Below are positions 6,901 to 18,597 of a stretch of DNA of 20,000 nucleotides, piece by piece. Under the pieces are notes generated by a model. That model saw only the letters and a program-made list of their open reading frames with translations, was not told the origin of the DNA and made no database searches. The DNA is taken from assembly GCA_018398765.1 (NCBI GenBank), contig JAHBMJ010002160.1:1-20000 (forward strand), in the 5' to 3' direction. This DNA comes from Chromera velia (lineage: Eukaryota; Sar; Chromeraceae). Each line of letters opens with the position of its first letter. Within the stretch, counting starts at the first letter, position 1. The position numbers were made by a program, and so were the translations under genes.

Positions 6901-9900
6901 CTGCACAGAGAGACAGACATACGGAAAGAAAGACAACAAAAAGGACGAAAGAAAGGGAAAAAAAGGGACACAAAGAGACGAATCACGTGAGAAAAGAGGA
7001 ATTGAAAAAAAGGAGGGGAAAGAGAGAACTCGAAAGTCAAATCCACAGCAGGGCAAACTCCCTCAAATGCATCTGCGGAACGAAAAGCCGAATGGGAGGA
7101 ACGAGAGAATAATGCTTGATTGCCCGTACCGTACACATCAAAGGACATCAACAGAAAAAAAAAAGAGGCGTTCCAGGATCTCCCTGCGAGTGCAGCGTAG
7201 AGCTCTCATTGCTAGACATCAAAAGTGCAAATAAATAACAGTGCCCTTCTCCTCTGTCTACAAAAAGGCTTACGAGAAATAGTTGGACATATACAGACAC
7301 AGCACTAAGGGAAGGAATGCACCATTCTCAGACACATCCCCCCACCCCTTCTCCCCATCAAACGAATGAAATGAAAAGACCAACGGACAGACCTGGAGAC
7401 GGAACCCTTCGGCAGACTCCATCAGATCGACACCCTGCTCCTCCTCTTCATCTTCTTCTCTCCACGTCTCTTCTCCATCCTTCCGTCCTCTTCCCCTGTC
7501 GGCCCGAGGCAGGAGAGAGAGACCCTCGAGGACCTGCACACACATCAATAAATTGAATGAACAATGAAAGGATAAAGTGATTGCATCGACATGCATATCA
7601 ATATAGACGACCCTTTCAAGAGGCAGATCAAAAGAAGGCAAAAATGTGGCAGAGCGGTTTAGATTCGAACGAAACCGGTGCAGCCTGCAGACATTTGGCG
7701 GGCACAGGTGTTGACAGTCGGGCCAGAAAGACGCGAAGGACAGAATCAAAAGAAGAAAAAAAAGCTGGACTATATAGAGAACAGGCACGCACTGCAAGAA
7801 AGGGAAAGAGAAGGTGCAAACAAAGAACAGACGCAGGAAAGAGACCAACCTGAGGCATCAGGAGCGAGTCAAGAGGAAGCCACTCAGGGCTGGCGGCCAG
7901 GAGCTGCACTCAGGGATGAAACGATCCCCATACACATGCACAGATACGCAGGAGCAGGGATGCGGACAGAATTTTTTATGCAAAAATTGAAGGCATCAGA
8001 GAGAACGCACCCGATACCGAACAAGAATGAAGTCAGCGAGTTGGCCCACGTCATATGAAAGCACCCGAGAGGTGTATTAGCCAGGGGGTGAAGGGAACTG
8101 CTTGCCACCTTTTTCGCCCGATAAGATGCTCACATGTGGACGCACAAGATCACACGCCATGCACATGCGATGCGGGGAATGTCATTGTGGAAGGAGACGG
8201 AGATTGCAGCGCCCATTCATCCCACTGAATGTAGCATCAGACGGAAGTCTGAATGTGAGCTTGTTTGCTGGGACAAAAAAGGAGCAAAGGAAAAAAGGTC
8301 ACAGGAAAACAAACACAGACTGACCCACCGAAGACAAGTAGAGCCACAGAGGACCTCTGATAGCTTCGTCCTTTAGGAAAAACGCATTCAGATTCAACTT
8401 GGACTTCGTCAGACTTCCCTCAAAAGACATCATCGCGCCGCGTCCCGCCTCTCTCCCGCCCCCCTTGTGTGTGTCTCTGTCTCTCCCAGTTCTGCCGAAC
8501 CCATTCCTTTCCTTCTCCTTCCGATCCCAAAATCGGACCACGCGCCCTCCACTCGCCCCCTTGCCCCCCCCCTCTCCCTTCTCCCTCTGACTCTCACGTT
8601 CCCACCCAACCAGGTTCACCAAAGGTTCAACGAGGAACGCCTGTACCAGACAGGTGTGCATCCCGGAGGCCCCAAAAAGAAGAAACTCCCGAATCTCCGC
8701 AGGCACAGCGTCCGAGAGAAGGCCCACGCAGACGAAAGAGAGGAAGCCTCTCCGGGCAGCGGCTCTGATCTTTCGCTCTGCCTCGAGAATCTCTTTCAGA
8801 GAAAGACTCTCACGGAGGTCCTGCCTGTCTTCCTCTGCGAGCAACTTCTCTCTTTCTGACAGATCCCCTACCTGCACACAGTCAGACACGCCAGTATTCT
8901 TTTCCTGCTCCCCGGGTTCTCTGAACCTATCGGAAAGCCTACACCAGTCGCACAATGCTCTTAGGCGCTCACCTTTTCTTTCTCCAAAATGCAAAAGATG
9001 AAAAACACCTATGGCTTACGTGTTTCTTCCTTTTTACATCACATTTAGCGCTCTTGACAAACGGACTTGTCTGCTCTCTACACAAAGGCACAGGAACGCA
9101 CAGGGACACTTGATTACACTACAAACACATGCAGCGACACAAATGCACAGAGAGAGAACGCAGGCAGGAAGATGCTGAAATCCCCATGGACAGTCCGACG
9201 ACGGAGTCAAAATTCTCTATCTCTTGCCAAGAGATTTTACACAAGTTTATTTACAAAGTCTTCTTAATGACCTTTGATTCCTTCTACACATATCGTCTTT
9301 TGTCCTTTCCCTTCCCCCTCACGGCAATTTGATGAAGTGATTCTCTCTATGGATGGACATTCGCATGGACTGACCACGACTGCGCTCTCTGCGGCGTTCT
9401 CCGTCACCTCCCGGACAGCGGAGGGCACAGCACAGAGACCACAGGCCACCGGACTCTCCAGACACCCAAACGATGCCGCACCAGCAGCAGAGCCCGAGAG
9501 AGGCCCCAGAGGGTCCACCAGGAACGCGCTGTTCAAAGGACGCCCTCGTCTCTGGGCCTGGGCTTCCATACAGGCAGCACGAGCCATTTGTGTGTTTGCG
9601 TGGCTGTGCATGACGAACCCGAGAAACGTTGCAAATGCCCCTGCACGACCCGACAAAATTTGTACAAGCAGTCATGCACCCAGAAGCCCCTCTTGCCATG
9701 GACACCAGAGAAGATGGCCAAGAAAGAGAGAAAGGAGAGGCCAGTGTTCACAGAAGCGCATTCAGAGAGAGAAAAAATGAACCCCAACATAGTTGACCCA
9801 TTCCCGAGAATCATTCTGACCCGTCACTTGCTTCACAGATGCTGCGAGAAAAGGAGAAGCAGTAGAAAAATTGCTCCGTCAATCCACTAGATGGTCGACC

Positions 9901-12900
9901 GACCGACCGACCGACAAAGAGAGAAAGCAAGAAAAAGCAGGTCCGACTGACCACTGAGCAGAGGACAACGAGAAGAGAACGCAGGGAAGAGGAGATCCGC
10001 ACAAGATGAAGAGGAAGAGGAAGATGAGATCCCATCACCCCTGCCGGCCGCATCTTCTCCCGACGTCGCACTTCCCCCCGACGCAAAATCCCGACACAAA
10101 GGATCCAGGGCCAGGCAGCAAAATGCCGTCGGCACGTCTCCACCCCCCGTAACGGTCTCTCCCGCCCTCTCCGCAGATGTCTGCAGCACAAAAAGCCCCA
10201 ACTCAACCCCAGAGGCTGCCGCTACATCCCACCACCGCCATTTCTGTTCCCATCTCCTCACCCCTCTTTCCATCCCTGTCTCTGTGTTTGTGTTTGCGTT
10301 GCAGGTCGCTCCAACCTCAAGTTGTTGACGGAAGGAATCTGGGGGCCGGGAAGGGCAGAGCCCCAATCGTTGACTTTGAGATTGACTCTGAGTGCTTAGA
10401 TATGGGCGGGTTTGCCTGGTACGTGCAGGCGGGAGGTCGGGAGGTGGAGATTCTTTTTTCAGGCGATGCACCTCTCTTTCTGCGTCTGTGAACGCTGACC
10501 GAACCCCACTTGCAATCAGAAGGGGAACCCAGGAGGAAGCACAGAGGAGCCGAAGGACTGCAACAGCAATTCAGATGTGAGGGGAACAGAAGTCATCGAG
10601 GAATTGCAGAATGAGGGAACAGACTCCTTCTGACTTTGCTGTTCTCATTCAAATTTCATCAATCCCCTTTCTGACCTCCTCTATCTTTACCCATCTTCGT
10701 TCCCTGTTTCCTTGACCGAGTGGCTGCATGCATTTGTGAAGCTACACAGCAAATTCTAGCGAAAGGATAGGGCGGCAACAACAGGGAACAGCCAAGAATT
10801 CCGTTTTCCCACGCGATGTCGACTTTCTTTTCAGTGCCCTACTCCCAGTATCCACGCCCACCCCCTCACCGACCTGCATCATTTCCGGAGCCCTCCAGCG
10901 AAGACACAGCGAGGGCGCGCACGGTCGACACCATCTGAGAAGGGGGGAGCAATTCACACAGACACTCCATGGGAAGAGCACAATGAAGAGAAAAAACGAA
11001 GAACATTGAGGCCAAGGTCGAATTTCCCCGAATTCTCCTTACATCCCTGAACATCTCCAGCTTTATCATACTCTACATTTGTCTCGATGTGCGACTGCTC
11101 GGATCTCCTCCAGCGTCTCTCTTCTTCTTTTCTGCGAATCCTCAGATGCTGCAGTTGACCGCCGAGCTGCGGTGTGCTCTGAAGTAAATATAGAAAGACC
11201 AACAAAAGGGTACGGACAGGGGACAAGGCAATTAAGAGGAGACTGTCACATGTAAGATTAGAATTCGTGAATGACTGCATCCTTGTCAGAAGACCAACCT
11301 GCCGAAACAGAAAGGGACAGCCGGACGCTCCCGATTCGTTCTTCTGAGGGGGTTTTCGTCCGCTTGTCCCTCCATTTGCAGGCCCCCCCTCAGGATCCAC
11401 GCCTGTCAGACGGTCTGTCCACACGCTGCACAGGCAGACAGAGAGTGATGGCTTTTTATTTCTCTTGATCGACAGATAAAGAGACAAAAGCTTGGAACGA
11501 ATCAGAGAGAAGAATGCCCCTTGGACACTTTGAAGGTATTCAGAGGGCACAAATCCAAGCCGCTTTTGTACCTCTTCCTCGAACATATTTCACATGGCCG
11601 CTGAGACTGCATGCGCACCATCTATGCCATCTACATGAGCACAAGAGAACGTACGGATCGACACCCTGAAAACACAGAAACAGCAATCAACGCATACGTG
11701 CATGCACACAGGCAGGCAGACAAACGAGACGAGTCATTTTCATCCTTCATTCTACTCAAGAAAAAAGTGAGAAAGAGTGCACTTACCGGGCAGCACACTG
11801 GTGTAACGCGGCAACGACCTCCAGTGCCCACACATTCCGTTTATCCCTCATGCCCAGACCCACCCTGGAACCATCTCTCTCTCCCCCTCCCCCCGTCCTC
11901 TGGCCCCCCTCCACCAAGAGTTCAAACAGACCCAAGAGGACCTCAAGTCCCAGTGCATTCGAGGAAAAGAACGTGTGTCTTCCTTCAGTCGAAGTTCCTG
12001 TCTCTGTCTCTTGTGAAGCTCCCGACGAGGAAGGCAAAAGAGAATTGGAGGTCTGGCTGAACGACGCGATGCCGCCCGACTCCTCTACCGCCTCCCTCTC
12101 CCCCACGAGAGCTCTGTCAGACATCCCACGGAGAAGAGAGCGCAAGGACTCCACTGCACATGAAAAGGAGAAACCCGATGAGAAAGAAGTTCAAAGAAAG
12201 GGAAACAGACAAACAGGGACAAGCAGGAAAAGGAAAGTCCCAGCAGAATCGAAACATCCGCACACGGGAGAGAAAGACGCATAAATAAGGGCGAGCAAAA
12301 AAAAAAAATGAAAGACAGGCTCCCGAAGTAGGAAAGAGAAGGGTGAAGAAACAACAACTAACGAAAGTGAAAGCAGAGAAGATCAATCTTCCCTTATAAC
12401 TTATTGACAACCCCTCAGGCGTCAACTAGCTGACCAAATCCTTCCTTCTCTGTCACCGCCTTCCAGAACTCCACCGCAGAGGATCTCGCACATGTCCCCC
12501 CTCCCCTCTCAGCCCCATCCAGCCTGGAGCCTGCCACGAAAAGGAGCCCAACAAGCCCCGTCACTTCCTCCCACATACTCGAGGACACCCCCTGTCCCTG
12601 GCCCCTTTCAGCATTCCGCACTGCACCGCCCTCTCCCTCTGTGTCTGCACTCCCGAAAAGATCCAGCGCGATGTCCTGCAAATTAATCCATGTAAGAAAC
12701 AGCTGAGAGGATAAAAGAAAAGACCTACGATCGATGCAACCTGACTCACTGACTGGATCTGCATCCATGTCAGCTTGTCGTGACGGAAGGAAGAGAGGGC
12801 AAGCCAACTACGCTCATTGACAGAAAGGAAAAGAAAGAGACGAAGCACGGCTGCTTTTTTGCGATAGTGGACAGCCGCAAAACGAATAAATCCGAAAAGA

Positions 12901-15900
12901 CTGCCTGTACGAAACACCCCTTCCTGACCAACCAAAAGAAGATCGAGGGAGTCCGGGTCTCCACAGAGGGACATAGTCAGGGGTGACACAATCTGACAAC
13001 AAGACACTGGCATCACCCCTGTATCCTCCTCACCCCTCACTCCCCTTCTTCTCTCTGTCAGACAACCCCACAGACGTCGCGCCTCCAGAAGAACGAAGTG
13101 GCGACTCTGCAAACAGAACAAAAACCCAATGTTCTCTCATATGCGTTTGAAATAGTTCAAAACAGTACAGACACAGAAATTTACGAAGGGGCGAAAAGAG
13201 AAGTACCAATGCATCATTCCTGATCTCTTCCACAGAAAAGAAATCCAGATGCACATGCGCGAATAAAATCACACGCAGACCTGCACCCTCTCCCTTTTTT
13301 CCACTGACCACTTCCAGAGGGCATTCGAATTCATCTGCAGGACCCCTCTCTTCTGCGTCGCCCCCCCCTCTGCTCTTGTTCATCTTTTCCTGTTGCCGTT
13401 CCCGTTGTGCCTGTCTCTCTTGAAGGATCTCCAGAAGGTCTCTTTGTCGTGACAGGAAGCCAGAGAAAAAACGGACCAAGAGGAAAGGAGAAGCCCCCCC
13501 ACCCCCCTCTGATTTCTGTCTCTCCCGGCCACCTTCCCACAGGCCTGACGGTCCCCGTCCGGCCATCAGCATGTGGAGTCTGCATGCAGATGAGATGCAC
13601 AGAACAATAAGCAGGAAGAGAGAGATGACTTCGAGGTGCAAATGCAGATCTTGAAATGACAGAAGGAAATGAAAGGGGGCGAGGTACGTTTCGTGGTCAC
13701 ACTCTCTGCTTTTCTTCTTGACCTATCCACTGCTGCAGACCACTGTAATCATTCCCTTCTTTGCCAGATAGACAGACAGATCAACAGGGCCATACATACA
13801 CTGCATGACTTCACTTATGCACAATTAAAGGGAGTTGCACATATTAATACATACACCCATGCATGAAAGACCTCCATGCCCCTGCCTATTGATCCTTCCT
13901 CTCGCAGCACTTTTCCTTCCGACAAACTGACTGACCCCTCCCATTCCTCTGAGTCCACACTTTTGCCCAGGCGAAGCAAAGCCAAAGCAGATGAGAGCAT
14001 CAGAACATTCTCCACACACTCTTTCTCTTGCTCCCTTGCCAATCTTTCTCTTTCCCTTTCCTTCACGATTTCCGCATCCCTTTCCCTCCTTTTCCAGCCA
14101 CCAGGCACCCCCCATCCCGCCGCGGCTTGTGACTCCACCGCTTCTCGCTCTTCACCTCCATCCTTCTCCATTTCCATCAGAGCGGGATGTGCACTCTCAA
14201 GGACCTCAAGGACCACGGCAGACCGCAACACAACTTCCAAGAGGCCCCCACCAGCAGCCATTGGCGCGATGCCGGGGCCCTCTGGATTGGAGTCCCCCCC
14301 CCAGGCTGGCAAGGGCAAGATGGAACGACACAGCGCAGACAGGAAACGGTCCTTCACAGTCAGACTGCAGACAGAACCAGATCGATCATTCGTACACCTG
14401 CACAGCAGGAAAAAACAGCAAGAAAACATCTGCAAGGAGCTCAAACCATGGAGAAAAGCCAACAGACAGAACACTCGTATGTTTGTGGGGCTTCCAGCGT
14501 ATGGGTGAGTAGAGATGAGATGAGAAAGGCCCCTCACCTCACATCAAATCGCACCGTTGGACGGAAAAAGGGCTGAGCAACAGAGAGAAGGAAGGAAGGC
14601 TGCTTGATGGAAAGATTTGCGAACAGGACTAAAGAAGTCAGAAAGAAACAGGCGTGTGATCAAAAGGGAGAGAATATTCCGACTCGCCAGTCGGGGGAGT
14701 TTAAACGAAATAGGAAGGAGAAGCAAGAAAGGAAAAAGAGGCGTCCATATTAAGCTAACCAGGCCACCCCTATACCCACCGACCGAGACTGGGCAGGCAA
14801 AGGGTCGAATAATGGAGGTGCCTCTCTGTCCTCTTTGTTTTCTTCTTTTCTTCTCCTGCTCTTCTTGATGCTCTGCTTGACTTCTTCCTCTTGAGAATTG
14901 GACACAGGCAGCCCTGTGAGGTCGAGAGACTGCGTTTGGGATTCGGAGGAGGACACCACCAGCGACTGGGACTGCGACGCTTCCGTCTCCCCTCCCGTCC
15001 TGTCTCCCTCCACAGGGACAAGTTGACCGTTTCGTGTGTCTGACGGTCTGCCAGAGAGTGCAGCAAGGCAGAGGAGGAGAGCAGAGACGCCCACGGCATG
15101 AGGTAGGAGGCTCTCTGTGTCTGCATCTCCACGGAGGGCAAACAGAGGGAGGGGGAGCTCCCTGCTGGAGTCTGCACGGACCGGACACAAAAAGAAAGAA
15201 AGAAAGAAAGAAGAGGGAGGGGTTTATTCGTCTTCCCTAAATGATTATCCAGTGCACTTCGAGCAAAAGAAAAAAAGATCCACTCAATTCAGTGCGTGAA
15301 GAAAAGAACAGCGACGCACTTAACTCGACAAGCCTAGACAGTATCCCTCCCTGCTGTTTATACCCTGCAGACAATTGAGTTCCTCCTGTTCAACGCGCTT
15401 GATCCTGCTTGATCATTTTAGGTCCTCCGTCGAGCTGCGCTTCGTGTGGTTGTCAAAGCAGGGAGGGACTGGCAATCGTTGGACAGTACAAAGAAAAAGC
15501 GAAGGAAAAAAAAGAGGACGGACAAAGAGAACTGCAAAATCAAATCAGAAAAATACAAAGAAAGGGAAGCAGGGAGAGAAAACAAAATGCACCGGGGCAG
15601 AAACAGACACCACAAGAAAACCAATTGACCGACCGACCTGCGAGGGCCGTGCAGACAAAATTGAGACTGAAGTCCTCTTCTCCCTCCCCTCCGCTCTCCA
15701 CCATGCCTCCCCCTTCCCCGGCCTCGCCACAAAGGAATCTGAGTGGAAGGAGCGAAAAGGGACGACAGGCAGGCAGCACATTGCAAGAGAGAGGATCGAA
15801 TGCATGAAGGGGAACGAAAGAGACCGTTGATGGAAATCCAGCAGGCAGGAATAATATGATTGCGCGAAGACTACTCTCAGGATGCAGGGAACTGATTGAG

Positions 15901-18561
15901 CGCCTGCTGGTGCATGCATTCATGATTCCCTCTCAGTCCCTGCCTGCCTCCCTTCCATCGGTCAATTGGCGGAGAGAAATAACCAGAGGGAGGCAGATGA
16001 AGGAGGAAGCTACAGTCCGACGGCAAGACCGACACTTCTGCACTTTTGTCCATTTTATACTGCCCTTCTCTTTCCTCCCCCCAAAACGCTCACTCACTCA
16101 CTCACTCACTTGCTCTCTCACTGTATCACTCACGCAACCACCCACCCTATTCATGTATGATTCATCCTTCCTTCCACAAACTCGCTGTCCAACCTGATGA
16201 AGCCGTTCTCTTTCGACGCTTTGCCCCCCCCGCTGTTTCTTCTTGCCTGCTTCCCCCACCACACCAGAACTCTGCGTATCACCGCCGCCCTGTCTTCCTT
16301 CTCCTCGCTTATCCCCTCACCCCCCAGCCACCGCCCCCCCTGGTTCCATTCCAGAGGGTCACCAAAGCACTGACTCTCCAGAACAGAAAAGAGAGATCCA
16401 CTGATAACTGCAAAAGAAGCCAGGAAACAAACAATCCTCAGAATTCAAAGAGCCAACGGTAGGGTGTAACATGAGGGAAGTAAAACAAAGACTCCGAAGG
16501 TCAAAAAAAGAAGAAAGCAAGAAAGGAAAAATCGAAACCTCTTCACCTCTCCTTCCCTCCCCCCAGGACAAAAAGAAAAACTGACCCAGTGCGTCATCCA
16601 TTTCGGCCTCTGCCTTCTCCAACCTCTCGCCCATTTCCTCCACCATTCCTTTCCAGAACGTCTCCTTCATTCCTCCCTCCACCAACGACTGCAGACCCAT
16701 CCGTGCCTGCATTGCCACCTCCCCACATTGACGCACGCCCCAAAGCCACGGCGTCACGGAAAATCCCTCCCCCCCCTCCCGACCCAGACAGACAAGGGCA
16801 CCCGCCATCGTGAGACAGAGACTTTCAGCTGCCACCGCCCCGAGCACACACACGGCCGCATCCATCGGTCCCGGTATACCGTTGTGCCTCTCCGCTCCTC
16901 CCTCCAGGTCCCTTGAGAGGAGACGCGATACCAAGGACGACAGTCCCACGACCGAGCTCAGCAGCATTTCAGATGGAGAAGAAGGTGGGGATTTTGGGAG
17001 TCGGGAACTGTATGTGTCTTCTCCCCTGCCCCCCTCATTACTGCCCAGAGGAATCAAGGGGGACTCATCGCCACACGGTAGAGAGACCACTGTTCGCGAC
17101 ACCTCCGACAACCTGCTACAGCTGCAAAAAGGATAAGGAAGGAGGTTTGCACGAGCTGGGACACCAGAAGAGCCAGTCCATACAAAGAGGGAATCGTATG
17201 ACAAAAACGAAATCTCATAAACTTGCATTTGCTTCCGTCTGGCATGCGTACACCCTCTACGAGAACGACAGAGTTCCATTCTTTCAGTCTTTCCCCCCCT
17301 TTCTCCCCACAGAGACTATGTCACCTCACCTCAGTGCCGCTCGTCCCAATGACTCCAGACGCCTTCCCTTCTCCGTCTCCCTCTGTCTATCCTTTGCAGT
17401 CTCTGCAGCCGAGGGACCCCCGCCCCCGAACCCCTTCGAGGCCCCCAAAGAGACCAGACGGGACCCGACACCGCCCCCACGGCCCCGACCTGACTTCGCC
17501 CCTTTCTGGTGACCTGGCGGCGCTTTATCCGCAGTGTCTTCACTCAGAAGAAATCCTGCACGCGCGCAGAGACAGAGAGAGAGAGAGAGAGAGAAAGGGA
17601 GAGGGACAAAGAGAAAGACAGGTTGCGAGTGGGTAAAATGAAAGAGAGATGACGAGGCGCGCAGAATCGCATCTGGAAGGACAGAGAGGAAGGCCGATGA
17701 CGTTCTTGGTTCCTTCCTTCCCTTTCTGCTCGCAGCCAAACGAAATATGTGCAAAAAACTCCGAATTGAAAGCACAAGGATGCACATACCGAAAAACGTC
17801 GGCTGGCTGTTGCACACACCCGCCTCTTTTCCTTTCAAAGCAACAGTATGTCTTGTCTCCCCTCCTCACGAACGTCTTAAAGACCAACCTCTGAGGCTTT
17901 GCAGAGACAGGTTCAGGAGCACGGAGGCTTCCACAAATCGCCCTGAGTCTCCCCGTACACCTCTCTCACTCGCCCTTGTACTCTCTCCGTCTCTGTTCTT
18001 CTCCAGAAGCCCCCCTGTCGCTTCCACCAAATTTCGAACGTCCTCACTCAAACACCCTGCCCCCCCCTCCAGCAGACCCCGACACGCCCCTGTCACATCA
18101 CCCCGGAGGTCCCAACGAAAAGATTCACCCGAACTGTCAGGTCCCGGAGGATCGAGAAGAACCAGCGTCTCTGAGAGGAGCACGGAGAAGAAGAGATCCC
18201 TAGGCACAGTCTCAGAGGGCATCAGGAAGGAGGACGATCCCAGGCACACCGACGGTGCTGCAACTGCTGTCGCACACAGAGACGCAGCCCAACAGACGAC
18301 TTCCCGTCTCTCACTCACTTCCTCTTCCTCTTCTGCTGCTGCAGGCTCCCCGAGACACACCTCCTCATCCTCAGATGGCAGTGCAGTCAACAGGAGGGCC
18401 TTTGCCACTTCGAAGGCTGCGAGAGAACCACGGACAAGCAGAAGGCAGTCCGAATGGCGGAGAGTGAGAGAAAGAAGTGGCTGTGGAACGAGAAAGCGTC
18501 CTTCCTTCCACTCGTCCAACCGGGAGGAAAGAGCAAAAAAAACAGACACCGATTTTCTAGG

Positions 18562-18597
<36 letters not shown>

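Noticed and set aside
7640..7690. Possible tRNA gene (A-box-like TGGCAGAGCGG beside GATTCGAAC)
   Set aside because: The two boxes are only a few bases apart and no acceptor stem or cloverleaf can be drawn.
8232..8273. Possible 42-base extra exon (CAG/CAAACAAGC to TTCA/GTGGGA) in the 707-base intron
   Set aside because: It fits phase 0 but has weak sites and no supporting protein features.
9264..9374. Gene end at the TAA near 9264
   Set aside because: A GTCAGT donor at 9374 joins in phase to a strongly coding exon at 8611-8871, so reading on to this stop probably enters an intron.
12415..12434. Gene end at the TGA at 12415
   Set aside because: A GTCAGC donor 19 bases earlier joins in phase to the clear exon at 11787-12153.
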